Source: Incurvaria masculella (Eukaryota > Arthropoda > Insecta > Lepidoptera > Incurvariidae). Taken from it: 64,000 bases of DNA. The translations under genes were made by a program, and so were the position numbers. The notes beneath the pieces were generated by a model that saw only the letters and a program-made list of their open reading frames with translations, did not search any database and was not told the DNA's origin. The stretch is from NCBI GenBank assembly GCA_946894095.1, contig OX335658.1:14003001-14067000 (forward strand). Direction: 5' to 3'. This document shows positions 21,307-32,440 of this stretch, piece after piece. How positions within the stretch are numbered: position 1 is the first letter of the stretch; every line of letters starts with the position of its first letter.

Positions 21307-22256
21307 TATTATTAGTCCGCATGATTTTATGGTCATACCGATCCCACCTCAAGAGCGACAAACGGAAGGAAGGGGTACATATAGATGTACCCGCGGCCGT
21401 CTGCGGTCACTGCTCGGAGATACACACATATGAAAGCGAAGCGATATTCGACCTTACCTCACCGCGTTAAGGCGCACATCGGGCTGTGAATGGGTTGGCG
21501 CGCCGCCAGCGGACCTACCTCACTGCACCGCGCCTTGCACCGCCCCCTCCCCCCCCGGCTGCAACGTCATCCAACGCCGGCCGACACGCATCTGCTAACT
21601 ATACGGCAAGTAACGTATTTTAAATTTAGAAATCATGTACATAGATGTTCCAGTACCAGCAATATAGAGTACTCGACGGACAAACCGGATGTGTATATTT
21701 ATTTATTTATTTATTGTATTTGGTATTAAAACAGATATACATATTGAACAATTAACAGGATATACAAATTCCCAAGTAATTGTTGTAATCTTATCAGAAA
21801 TATATATTTAACATAAACTAAGAACAGCTATCATGAGTCCGACGTTCTTAAAATATGCGCTGCTGCTCGCTTGAAAAGTGGTAGACTTATTAAAGATATC
21901 CAGGCAATTGAACAATGTGTTGTAGAAACAATGTGTTGGTCAGTGGACCAATCCCAACAATCTCTGTTCCTTAGTGCTTTTGAGAAGAATTAGCAAACTA
22001 CACTATTTTAAGGTGTACCTGCCCGCCATTCCCCCATTGGGCGCAGTACCCTGGTCCAAACAGCTCGAAGTGGCTGCTAACCCCATCGAATGGGGTCCTT
22101 CATATGGTGACTCTGGTTCCGATGCACAGAACCGGCAGTGGCGAAGCTTGGGATTGCCTTCGACAGCAACACAAGCGTACGTCGTAGCTTCCGAGATTTA
22201 TTGTTCATGGACGCAGAACCATGTGGCAACGCAGATAAAGTCATTACCAATTGGTC
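21307..22256. other. No gene recognised
   Basis: A GC-rich patch at 21490-21590, then AT-rich DNA with a (TTTA)n run at 21697-21717 that may be an inverted LINE tail. The open frame 21974-22318 runs into the next MITE and has no known domain. Confidence 0.4.
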
Positions 22257-22487
22257 TGCAGGCCTATTCCTGGAATTCCGTAATCAGGAATCCTGAGTCT
22301 AAAAAACCGCTTTCATAGCTGTTTTCAAAGCGATTTCTTCGACGGAAAACCTTAACTAAATTGAAATACTTTCGATCTTCGAATCGAATCGAAATCTTTT
22401 CGTCAAAAAAATGGCTTTAAAAACCGCTAGAAAAGCGGTTTTCTAGACTCAGGATTCCTGATTACGAAATTCCAGGAATAGGGCTGC
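22257..22487. mobile_element. Palindromic MITE (CAGGTCTATTCC family), copy 1
   Basis: Ends GCAGGCCTATTCCTGGAATT and AATTCCAGGAATAGGGCTGC. The arms include CGTAATCAGGAATCCTGAGT, AAAACCGCTTT and inverses, so nearly the whole ~230 bp can fold on itself. Related copies: 25472-25545 (half), 40494-40716, 45735-45953. Confidence 0.9.
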
Positions 22488-23020
22488 TGACCTGCGCGAG
22501 CAAACTAACTTAAGATTTAGGTAGAGTCCTCTTCGAAATTTGAACCCTTAAAATCTCTCGAAGCTTTAATAAATATTTTTAAAGTTATTCTTTAATATGT
22601 TATTTTCATCAGTCATATCACAGTGCAGTGCGGATGATTGGGCACCCCTTATGTAATTACCTCGTACAAATCCACCCACATATATATCGCACTATATAAC
22701 CTGTTAACAGGCTGTCTAGACGACACAAACTCGGCTGCTCCGTCACCATGGCAATTTCCCGGGCCGCCTCCTCCGCCCCCCACCCCGCCGCTAGCCTGCC
22801 GCCACCGCCCGCCCCTCCGCGCGCCCCCACCCGCTCACGGCTTTCTGCGAATGCACCGGAGATCGCATAATTTCCGTGAAAATTCTGAAGTTCAAAATTA
22901 CAATGGCAAAATGAGAAATATTGCGATCCAAAATTATCATTTTATTGCAAAGGGCACGCCGCGCCAGGTTGTAGGGTTCCGGAAGAAAATTAAGGTCATT
23001 GCGATGCTTTGTTAATAGAA
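22488..23020. other. No gene; GC-rich patch
   Basis: 22735-22860 is C-rich (CCGCCTCCTCCGCCCCCCAC). No coding signature. Confidence 0.45.
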
Positions 23021-23235
23021 AAACCGGACAAGTGCGAGTCGGACTCACACAAGAAGGGTTCCGTACCATCGCACAAGATTTAACACAAAAAAATCACGGT
23101 AATATTTGATATAGAGGCAAAATAAATAAACTCTCGGTGAAAAAGATACAGCCCTGTGACAGACGGAAGGACGGACAGGGAAGGCTTAGTAATAGGGTTC
23201 CGTTTTCACTCTTTGTGTACGGAACCGTAAAAAGG
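23021..23235 (+). repeat. Dispersed repeat with GACGGAC microsatellite (copy 3)
   Basis: AAAAACCGGACAAGTGCGAG, AAGGGTTCCGTACCATCG, a shortened centre, ACAGACGGAAGGACGGACAG, GGCTTAGTAATAGGGTTCCG and TGTACGGAACCGTAAAAAGG. Confidence 0.9.
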
Positions 23236-24047
23236 TGGTTTATTTGTGCCAGACGGTTACTTTGGATTGGACTGGCGATTTTGTTCTTCAAATCGACTTC
23301 AACATAACTTAAACCTAGGTAGGTTTGGTTAGGTTAATTTTTATGGTTTTTTTAGTTTTAAAACCTTTTTTTAGTTTTCATGGTGGTGAATATTAATCAT
23401 GTCTTATAACGACCATAAAATAAGTAAGAAGCCAAAATACAAAATGGTTCTTCATTGGAGAAATGCATCCATCTTCTTTCTATTCATTCCCATTAAAGGC
23501 CTTTGTGGCGACTATGACATTGCCATTCCTTTAACACGAAATGAAATGTATTCAATATTTTAATATTATATTATCTTAATATCCATATAATATTTTAATA
23601 TCTTATTTATTTAAATTACACAATCCTTTAATGAAACAATCTGAACGTTTAGATTGTATCGTACTATCAAAATGCTATATTTTTACGTGGACCCAGAAAA
23701 CAGCGGAGGTCACCGCCAGAGGTAGACATCAAAGGTTTCCCGGCACCGTCCTTTGCCATTTGACGTGGTGCTGGGTCAATGAGTGCGGACCCGACGCTGG
23801 GAAAAAAATAGAAATATACGGTTTGAAATTAGGGTTGAAATATACCCATATTCCTTGCGCGTGTTCCAAGCAATAGTAAATTTATAAGTTTATTTCAATA
23901 TAAAGCGTAAGGACTCTTTTTAATTAAATGAGACAGATATGTACGGACGTTATGAAGATAATGAGGTGATCAAGTCAATACAATTGCTCGTGCCTGTTTC
24001 CACACGCAAATTAAGATGTTTTTTCTGAAATCTTGCACATTTAGGGT
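23236..24047. other. No gene recognised
   Basis: AT-rich with short open frames only. Confidence 0.5.
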
Positions 24048-24200
24048 CTCTTCCACCAAGTACTGATGAACATAATCCGTAAATTAAAGAGCCTGTCTTA
24101 CCCTAGCGCAATCAATACCATTACATGATAATCAGCACTAAAGTAATAAATGCCCTTTGAGTGTCAATTAAAATAAATCAGCACTTGGTGAAAATCAAGC
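24048..24200. mobile_element. MITE-like repeat (CACCAAGTACTGAT family), copy 1
   Basis: Starts TTCCACCAAGTACTGATGAA and ends AATCAGCACTTGGTGAAAA, so the ends are inverted for about 14 bp. The interior blocks CAATCAATACCA, GATAATCAGCAC and GTGTCAATTAAAATAA recur at 24765-24935. Confidence 0.65.
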
Positions 24201-24764
24201 TTAATAAATCAACTGGCAGCTACGTTCGTAAGTTTTTGTTTTTTTTTTTTAAACTTAACTTGTATCCTTATAACCCCTATAACTATAACTCCTTGTAACC
24301 TATATACGCCTTTTTGTGTTGATATAGAAATTTTATAGAAGCGTATTTCATTTTCATATGGAACACATACGACAAAAGTTTTAGTTTCAAAGCATAGTAC
24401 AAGTACATGTTTTGAGTACGAGGCACCGAATAAGAACGACAGAGTTATGGAGCCACGTACCGACCACGTGGCTGCAGCTTTAATAGAGACCCTGGCACGT
24501 TTGGTTGTTTGTCTTCAACGATTTGTTAAAAAATCACCGTGTGATGCATGGTGGCTAGTGCACTCGCCGCGTAGCGCCGTAGCAGCGTGGGACGCTACGT
24601 GGTTCGGTACCATTAATTGTTTTCTCAAGCTAGGCCGAAAATCTAAACTAAGTCACTACGGTAAAGGATAGTAGGGATACCCTATACAACGTACAGAACT
24701 CCCTAAATGCTTCCTATTTTCACTGTTGCTATGAGATTTCTAACCAGCGCCATTTCCCGTCACT
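24201..24764. other. No gene recognised
   Basis: The open frame at 24447-24671 has no recognisable domain. Otherwise AT-rich. Confidence 0.4.
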
Positions 24765-24935
24765 GCCAGAACTAGTGACACCGTTATTAAACGGGCCTTT
24801 TTCACCTACTGCTGATTAGTTTAATCGCGACATATTACGGGCCATTAATCAATACCAGCACAGGATAATCAACACTTTAATAATAAAGGCCCTTTAAGTG
24901 TCGATTGAAATAAGTGAGCACTTGGTGAAAACCAC
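24765..24935. mobile_element. MITE-like repeat (CACCAAGTACTGAT family), copy 2
   Basis: Same order as copy 1 and same orientation: CACCTACTGCTGATTA, TTAATCAATACCAGCACAGG, CCCTTTAAGTGTCGATTGAA, GAGCACTTGGTGAAAACCA. Confidence 0.6.
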
Positions 24936-25017
24936 GCTAAGCATAATATCAAATTTTGCATATGCAGGCATGAGGAAAATGTTACATTTGGGCTATAATT
25001 TAAGTAATATCATTGTG

Positions 25018-25365
25018 AATAAAAAACCGGCCAAGTGCGAGTCGGACTCGCACACGAAGGGTTCCAGGTACCATCGTAAAATATTTATCACAAAAAATCT
25101 GGTTTTTTGTATGGGGCCCCCGTTAATTTTTATTCTAAAATAATTTAACATATTTGTTGTTTTAGCGGCAAAATAAATACACATTCTCTGAAAATTTGAG
25201 CTGCGTACCTATTACGGTTCATGAAATACAGCCCTGTGACAGACGGACGGACAGACGGACGAACGGACGGACATACAGACAGACGGACGGACGGACAGAC
25301 AGCGGAGGCTTAGTAATAGGGTTCTGTTTTCACCCTTTGGGTACGGAACCCTAAAAATACCATTT
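25018..25365 (+). repeat. Dispersed repeat with GACGGAC microsatellite (copy 4, long)
   Basis: Near complete: AAAAAACCGGCCAAGTGCGA, GTCGGACTCGCACACGAAGG, TTGTATGGGGCCCCCGTTAA, GCGGCAAAATAAATACACAT, TACCTATTACGGTTCATGAA, an expanded GGAC run with GAAC and ATAC interruptions (25237-25298), then GGAGGCTTAGTAATAGGGTT and GGGTACGGAACCCTAAAAA. Confidence 0.92.
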
Positions 25366-25471
25366 ATATTCATTGGTTTGTAACAATCTTCTGATCTCTT
25401 AAAGGAAAATTCAACGACTAAACATTATTTTCCGGCAAAAAAATTCTCAAATATGTATTGCAACTTCATCT

Positions 25472-25545
25472 GCAGGCCTATTTCTGTAATTCCGTAATCA
25501 GGAATCCTGAGTCTAGAAAACCTTTATAGCGGTTTTCTAAACATT
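25472..25545 (+). mobile_element. Palindromic MITE (CAGGTCTATTCC family), one arm
   Basis: CTGCAGGCCTATTTCTGTAA, CGTAATCAGGAATCCTGAGT and CTAGAAAACC..TAGCGGTTTTC match one arm of the family. The other arm is missing. Confidence 0.8.
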
Positions 25546-25710
25546 TCTAAATCCGCCAGTGAATTTTAACTCGTAATAGGGCTTCAGTAGTGAGCGAATT
25601 GGCAAGCGAACTGACTGACCGGCGCACGCCCGTCCTTTCTTTCTTTTGGCTGGGGCAACTACGTCTAATTACATGAAAAAGAAGCTTATGGTTTAAGCAC
25701 CCAATATTTG

Positions 25711-26080
25711 TCAGCCTCAGTGGCCCAGTGGCGCGACACTTCGGCGATCGCTCTCCGACTGGGTCCGGTCTGGTCTTGGATGGGTGACCATTCGACCGTT
25801 GAGAGAGGCTGGCCGTGGTTCGGATTCCACGTTAAACTGTAGGTCCCCTTCCTTACTTACTAGGTGGTAGGGTTAATCCCGCCCGTGTTGGTATCATCGC
25901 ATTGGATGAACGATGGTCGAAGCGGCAATGAAAATTGTCCGTGTTTTCCATCCAGTTCAATGTAGCCGTGCAATATAAGGAAGGTCCTGGCATGGCACAT
26001 AGTTCCCATGTGGTGTGTTAGGCTAATACCATGACAGAAGGTGTGGTATTAGCCATCCATGTCCAGTCACATAAAAAAAA
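25711..26080 (+). repeat. Full-length SINE with 5S-rRNA-like head
   Basis: The head TCAGCCTCAGTGGCCCAGTG, CGGCGATCGCTCTCCGACTG and GGGTCCGGTCTGGTC-TTGGATGGGTGACC parallels the internal promoter of 5S rRNA (CTTGGATGGGAGACC in typical 5S). Compared with 55892-56284 it lacks ~12 bp of the box-A part. The body runs to TAGCCATCCATGTCCAGTCA and CATAAAAAAAA. Confidence 0.92.
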
Positions 26081-27079
26081 CCTATTAATAGTTATTTTTA
26101 AAGCTTGAATCCATCTCTGGTTTCATAAAACAGTGAAAACAGTATAAATAGTTAGCTGTCTGACATTTTTGAATGGACAACGTTGCTGATGCACTCGATG
26201 CGTCAGACAGGGAGGTAGCCTCCGCCTTCCCCCACCCCTCCCGCCGTCCCAGCCGTAGGGGCAGCTGTCACAGATCTATTTCACTCATTTATTCAGTCTG
26301 CCTTAGACTGAAAGCATGAGCCCGTTAATCAATTTCAAAGGGATTCAGTGGTTAAAGCCTTTTTGGTCTTCCAAAAGCCGTGTGTGTCATGTAGGGATCT
26401 ATAAAGCTTGAAATATTCTGATGTTTGCCTTTTACGCCAGGAAATATACCTGTGATGTGTTCAGGCGAGGGCTATTGCTCTATTCGGGGACCCTTCAACA
26501 GCGAATGGATTTAGTTAGGGTTTTTTTTGTGTCTCATGGTCTGTAGCATTGTGTAGACAATAATAAAGACGAGAATGATCCATGAAGAATGCTCTTCTGG
26601 GGTGTTACCATGGTAAATGTAACTCGACGGGTGAAAAGGAAAGTAAGTGATGTTCATCTGACGTTTAGGTGCATTTCGTACCAGGCTCACTGGTAAATTT
26701 CAGCTCTCTTAACCGATTAACAGGTCGTTTGACAGTTGGCACGGTACGGAGTGCAACTAAACTTCAGATTTAATCTTCCCTGTTCCCCCCGCGATGTAAT
26801 TTTCCATGGTCTGGAAAAGATTAACCCTCCGTCCGCCTATTATCATAGCTCAACGCGTAAAGGCAGGGATTGCACCCATTTACTATACAAATTTCTTATA
26901 TAGGTACCGACAGATCAGGGTTTCTTCTCGTGAGGTCCAGATAATCTGTACTTTTTCTGTAGTAATAAAAAAATACTTTTGCAAAATTCCTTATTTTCAT
27001 TCCCTTCAATTGGCTTTAGAAGTGGTCCGTCATGTTTTTTGAAATATTTAAAGGGGTCCATGACGACAAGAAGGCTAAG
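26081..27079. other. No gene recognised
   Basis: Contains a CCTCCGCC-rich patch (26215-26260). Nothing recognisable elsewhere. Confidence 0.45.
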
Positions 27080-27410
27080 GTCAATACACCACATTCTCGA
27101 AGGAATTAGGTGCCATGCCAGGACCTTCACTTCATGAGCACGGCTACATTGAACTGGATGGAAAACACTGCTAATTTTTCATCCAATACTATGATACCAA
27201 TCCGGGCGGGTTTAAACCCTACCACCTAGTAGGGGAAGGGGACCTACAGTTTTACATGGATTCCGAGCCATGGAGCAGCTCGCATGCATGAAATGCATTT
27301 ATCGAACTCAGAAAGAGAAAGAAAGTGGTGCATGTAATTGCATGCAAGGAATTGAACCTAGACCTCTGCTACGCTAAGCCAGTCCCCGCGCCACTAGGCT
27401 ACGAGCCGCT
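27080..27410 (-). repeat. SINE, tRNA-type, nearly full length
   Basis: The minus strand begins AGCGGCTCGTAGCCTAGTGG, has a B-box-like GGTTCAATTCC, then the full linker and the body to GAATGTGG-type sequence. The last ~60 bp are missing, as are ~20 bp around the GGTCGAAGCGGC block. Confidence 0.9.
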
Positions 27411-27646
27411 CAGATTAATTGCGAGTGCTATGCAAAGTAAAATTCATATATTATGCAGAAATATACTTTGCATCCGCATCGTTCCAGAAACCTCCCGCCG
27501 AGCTCGTTGCATTTTCCTGGAGCGTTGTCTCCGCTCACAAATATTCATCTGTGTGTGTCTAGTCCTCAACTAAATAAAATTGGCGATTATAAATTATTTG
27601 TATGCGATGCAGTAAATATAATGGGTGCTGGGTGCTATAAATATAT

Positions 27647-27716
27647 GGCGCGTAGCCTAGTGGCGCGGCGACTTGCCTTGCATACCAGAGGTCTGGGTTC
27701 AAATCATAGATAAGAA
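27647..27716 (+). repeat. Isolated tRNA-type SINE head
   Basis: GCGCGTAGCCTAGTGGCGCG with A box TAGCCTAGTGG, then GAGGTCTGGGTTCAAATCAT with B box GGTTCAAATC. It stops before the linker, and the unclassified repeat follows at once. Confidence 0.8.
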
Positions 27717-27965
27717 GGAAGGAGATATGGCATGGAGCGCGTCTACCCGCTGTCTCCAATTTTCAAAAACTACCAGTACATGCCACATGCAAACATAGTC
27801 GCAGAAGTATTGGAGGGTTTCTGTGGGTGGGAACTGACTTGACGATAGCTATTTTAGAGCACATTCTCCCGCGGTGGTGATGTTTCGACTGTTTGGCATA
27901 CGACGGGCCACCGAAGTCCCATACAATTATATGGTCATTTTGACCATATAGCTCCTTCCTTTCTC
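27717..27965 (-). repeat. Unclassified dispersed repeat, copy 2
   Basis: Inverted relative to copy 1 at 3430-3735 and collinear with it: GATATGGCATGGAGCGCG, CCAATTTTCAAAAACTACCA, TACATGCCACATGCAAACAT, TATGGTCATTTTGACCATA. Confidence 0.65.
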
Positions 27966-27969
27966 TTCA

Positions 27970-28329
27970 GTGGTTCAAATCGTCGCCCCGTTCATGCACC
28001 ACTTTCTTTCTCTTTCTGAGTTCGATAAGTGCATTTCGTCACGAATGCGAACTGCTTCATGGTTCGGAATCCATGTAAAACTGTAGATCCCCTTCCCCTA
28101 CTAGGTGGTAGGGCCCACCCGGGTCAGTACCATTGCATTGGATGAAAAGATGGTCGAAGCAGCAATGAACAATCGTCCGTGTTTTCCATACAGTACAATG
28201 TAGCCGTGCTCATAAAGGGAAGGTCCTGCCATGGCACCAATTTCTTCGGGAATGTGGTTTATTGAGCTAATCTCAGAACGGTAGTTGTGTAGTATTAGCC
28301 ATCCATGTCTGGTTGCATAAAGAAAAAAA
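27970..28329 (+). repeat. SINE, tRNA-type, lacking A box
   Basis: Starts at the B-box side (GTGGTTCAAATCGTCGCCCC), has the linker CATGCACCACTTTCTTTCTC, the complete body and the end TTAGCCATCCATGTCTGGTT with an A-rich tail. Confidence 0.9.
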
Positions 28330-28725
28330 GTCTCAATGAGAGTGCACTTTTTGACTAACGTCTGACTGACTACGTATTTATGAGCTCGTTGTGATATTTT
28401 TATTGCATTGTAAAGAAGACATGTTGCGATTAAGTATGGAATACAATATCCGGCAAGTGGCCCCCGCGGCCCTGAACTCCGCCTGAACAATAGGCATTCC
28501 ACTTTTCATGAAATGTTCGATGACTCTTTTACAAAGATATGGCTGCAACTCACCGATGAGGCGTTGGATTTCGGCTCAGAGCTTACACATAATCAATAAT
28601 ACATATTTCCGTCATTCTCCCTTCAACGCAGATGTGCACTACAACACACTCCCGAGAAGGTTTCTGATCACATTTTACCGAGCTTCGTTCGGCTGAACTT
28701 CCAAAATTAAACTGACCCCAACGGA
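28330..28725. other. No gene recognised
   Basis: AT-rich; the LINE tail begins at its right edge. Confidence 0.5.
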
Positions 28726-30811
28726 GAAAGAAAGAAAGAAATTCTTTATTGTGCAAATTACATTAAAAACTATTTACAGAACAATTAAATCTAACAGAGC
28801 GAAACTGCACAAAGGCGGACTTATCACTAAAAGTGATTTCTTCCAGTCAACCTTTGGGGGTGATGAGGATAAGAATTGAAAAAGAAAATGTAGGTAATAC
28901 GTAATGCGTAAAGGGTGACAGAAACTAATATATATATTCATACACATACATAAACAATAATTTACACCTTAATACATATATTAATATCTTTAAAGTAATA
29001 AACTAATACATATACATATATAAGTATACATAAAATTATACATAGATAATATGCATTTAATGAAATTTTAGTGCTGTGACCAGGACGGAAACCAGACTGC
29101 ATTGGGTTCATCAAACTATTATCAGAAAGGAAGCCAGTAAGTTGATGATGAACAATGCGTTCTAAAATTTTGGATAAGAGAGGAAGAATTGAGATAGGAC
29201 GAAATTGATTAAATACAGAAGGACTCGAAACTTTGGGGAGAGGAATAACATAAGCACTTTTCCAGGCACTTGGGAAGGAGCCACTGGACAGGGAATGGTT
29301 GAGAATAACTGTAATGACGGGTAAGAGCTCATCTATCAAAGGGGTCAGCATATCTAGGCTTATACAGTCGGCTCCAACAGCCTTTGTGGATATGGATTTC
29401 ATGATCAGCTTAACTTCACGGTCAGTGACTGGACGAAACGTAAATGGACTATGTTCTGGAGTTGGTGTATTAGAAAGCTGAGAGAGAGTTTGATATTTTA
29501 CCACTTGGTCTATGGTGACAGGAGGGGTGGAGAAATGCCTATTGAGAGCATTAATATCAATGTTCAGGTCACAATCTGACGATTTTTTACTAACTCCTAG
29601 AGTTCTCAAAAACTTCCATGCGTTACAGGGTGAGCTGTTTAACAAGGTAGAATGGATGTGGCGGCGTTGAGCATCCCTACACATCCTATTACACCGATTC
29701 CTTAGTAACTTATACTTGCTAAGATTGATTTCAGTCTTATTCTGCTTATATTTGACCTTGGCTCGATCCCGTTTTGCCATGATACGTCTAATGTCATCTG
29801 AGAGCCAAGGAGCTGGCAGATGTTTTACACGTGTGGGTCGAATTGGTGCATGGGCATCAAAAAGCGCAGTTAATTTAATAGTGAAATCTTCCACCATCTC
29901 GTCGACAGTAGAGGCATTAAGGAGAGCGGACCAATCTAGGCCACGCGCATCCTCCCGTAAGCGTTCCACATCTATATCCCTAAAATTACGTTGCATGAGA
30001 ACTTTCCTTTTTGTTTTAGGGGGGCGTACTTTGTAGGATAAATAAATCAAAACATGATGAGAGAAACCAGGCGCCGTGTACTGTCCATGTTCACTTACAT
30101 GATCAGTAGAAGAAACAAGAATTAAATCAAGTAAGGAAGGTTCACAGTTAGGAAAGTGGTGCGTCGCACTAAGAGGAAGAATGTGCATGTCGACTGAGGA
30201 GATAAGTGATTTTAGTTTTCTGGCTCGGTAGTCATCCTTAATAAGACAGGTATTAAAATCACCCATTACAATTGTATGGGCGTACTGAGGACAGTGTTCT
30301 TCAAGAAAGGATTCGAAAGATGAAAAGTAATTAATAGAGAGGTTTGGACTATAGTAAACACCGAGCAGAATCTTGGAATGATTGAGGATGACCTCTAAAA
30401 ATATATACTCTGGTGATTCAGAGTATTGGGATGGAGACTGGGCTATTATGGAGTGAGGTATATGGCTACGAAGGTAGATGGCAACGCCACCACAACTTTT
30501 CTCCGTCCGATCATTGCGAACTAGTTTAAATCCGGGAAGCGAGAAGGATGTTGACGGTAATGTAGGCTTTAAGAAAGTTTCCGAAACCAATACTGCGTGA
30601 ATGTGCTTACTTGAAAATGTCCTGAGAAGGTCAGGGTAATGAGAAGGAATACTTTGAGCGTTAATATGAATAAAATTAAAGTTTTTAGAATAATTCGAAA
30701 ATGTGGAGTGAAGCTGTTCATCAAGTGGAATATTGAGGCCGGCAATATTGAGCTGGTCTCCCAGCTGGGACTCCCAGCTGGTTGATATATAAATGTGAAC
30801 GTTGGACCGTC
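28726..30811 (-). mobile_element. Non-LTR retrotransposon: endonuclease plus truncated reverse transcriptase
   Basis: The open frame runs on the minus strand from about 30809 (after a TGA at 30812-30810) to 28962. It starts with the APE-type endonuclease: HINAQSI, SETFLKP, CGGVAIYLRS, GDFN, LDLILVS and SHHVLI. The last normally reads SDH, so a catalytic Asp appears changed to His. A basic linker and the start of the reverse transcriptase follow (FRPISILPLLSKILER, QSGFRPGHST, about 29190-29068). The frame then runs into AT-rich DNA, so fingers/palm with YADD is missing. The 3' UTR resumes by about 28890 (TGACTGGAAGAAATCAC, GTCCGCCTTTGTGC, GCACAATAAAG) and ends in a TTTC tail at 28726-28740. 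This is an internally deleted CR1/Jockey-type element; upstream ORF1 is not visible. Confidence 0.92.
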
Positions 30812-31379
30812 ACGTGACCGCCACCTGCGAGTGCATTGTGCGGTGCGCCAGTGTGTGTGGCGGCGTACTAGTGAACTTTGGTAATGAACCGGTAGGGGGC
30901 GTCTGCCGTGAGATGATGCACGGCGGGGTCGGGGATGCGGCAAGGGGGGAGGGGGTGCTCAGGTTGACACACACAGTGTACCTTTGCATATAACATTTCT
31001 AATATCATGTGAAATATCGCTCCTTTAGAGGGAACGTTATCATTTCAGGTTTGAGATGATATTGACTTTTTTTGCAGATTTTTGCAATGCCAACAGTCCC
31101 AATCGAGGAGCAATTTATTTTAATTTAATTATTAAGTTTTATATTCTCTGTTTATTTTCATCCTCATTTCTGTTTTAACCTTTTATCCTATTAACACTTA
31201 TCTCCACTTCTTATACTGCTAATGCTGTAAATGCAGCTGTTTAACTAAAGCCACTGAAAAGGTTTTAAGCTGGGATTTTGCTAATTGACAGAAATGAAGA
31301 TAAATAATCGTATATCGTGAAATAAGGTAAAAGGTATTATGGTCAGCACTTTTAAAATTATCCCATTTACCTACAAACC
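30812..31379. other. No gene recognised
   Basis: GC-rich at 30830-30960, possibly the 5' part or flank of the LINE, then AT-rich. Confidence 0.4.
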
Positions 31380-32190
31380 AATTTTTCCTTCACATAAAAC
31401 TGTAGGGTACCCCCTACAGCCTGCCTACTTGGAGGTTGTGTAATATCCCCCCGGGTGGTACCACCATCAAATTGCATCGAAGTGGCAATAAAAAATTACC
31501 GACTTCAAAGAAAAAGCACTAAAAAGTAAAAAATAATTGCCATTTTTGTAGTTACGATTTTTGGTATTTTTTGAGTCGGCGTCAGCCGGGCACGCGCTGC
31601 GCCAATCAAGAAAACCTTGGCTACCTTGGCTGACACCGACTCAAAAAATAACAAAAATCGTAACTACAAAAATGGCAATAATGTTTTGCTTTTTAGTGCT
31701 TTTTCTTTGAAGTCGGTAATTTTTTTTGTTTTTTTTATTTGTTTATTTTTAGTGAATCTGAAGTACACTTACTAATTTGTACACGTCCTTTCCAATAAAA
31801 AATGAATCACCGAAATCGGTTGGCGTTATATTGAGTTATTCGTCCATTTGTCCCGCAATCTTAATACAAATTTAAGACATATAAGATTTTCTCATGGATA
31901 TCATTGTCAGAACTTAACCAAATTAAAATGGGACCACTTGGGAAGCACTAGCTTTAATTTAAAAAAATAATCATCAAAATCGGTTCACCCAGGCAAAAGT
32001 TATGAGGTAACAAACATTAAAAAAAAAAACAAAAAAAAACATACAGACGAATTGATAACCTCCTCCTTTTTTTGAAGTCGGTCAAAAATGCTTGTAAAGG
32101 GAAGGAATGCTTGTAAAGGGAAGGAATGCATGTAAGCGTGACGCCTAATTCTTTCGAGAATATGGTATTTGGGTCAATACGTATACACCA
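31380..32190 (+). repeat. SINE split by a 585-bp inverted-repeat element
   Basis: The left part has CACATAAAACTGTAGGGTAC, CCCCGGGTGGTACCACCATC and CGAAGTGGCAATAAAAAATT. The right part (from about 32092) has GTAAAGGGAAGGAATG (repeated once), CGCCTAATTCTTTCGAGAAT and TATTTGGGTCAATA. These are successive parts of the tRNA-type SINE body, although ~45 bp between them are not accounted for. Confidence 0.65.
31498..32082. mobile_element. Inverted-repeat element with ACCGACTTCAAA ends
   Basis: The outer ends ACCGACTTCAAA (31498-31509) and TTTGAAGTCGGT (32071-32082) are perfect inverses. Inside, 31498-31587 and 31628-31717 form a ~90-bp near-perfect palindrome ending in the same motif, so the terminus occurs three times. 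The distal part (CTCATGGATATCATTGTCAG, AAATTAAAATGGGACCACTT, CATACAGACGAATTGATAAC) resembles a repeat I remember as common in Lepidoptera. No coding capacity. Confidence 0.8.
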
Positions 32191-32440
32191 CATAAATATA
32201 TGATTACGAGTCAAGACACAAGTCATTGTGTCTTGAAACAAATGGCGTGTTTATTTTTTTTATAATGAATGAATCTAATTATCCATATTAGGGACGTGTT
32301 TTTATTAACTAAAAACTTGTTCAAGTTTTGTATTTTGTACGTGGGTTCCGTCACGTAAAAAAGCATTGGCCCATTGCATTTCTGTGCGCAAGTCGTACCA
32401 AAGCCCACCAAAGGATTCGTCGTTCGCATTTTAAGTTAAA

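Noticed and set aside
23310..23335. Telomeric TTAGG repeat
   Set aside because: Only one or two GGTTAGG-like units in a T-rich context; chance.
28101..28502. 133-codon minus-strand open frame
   Set aside because: It is the antisense reading of a SINE body.
29299..30036. Plus-strand open frames over the LINE
   Set aside because: Antisense shadows of the minus-strand endonuclease/reverse-transcriptase frame.
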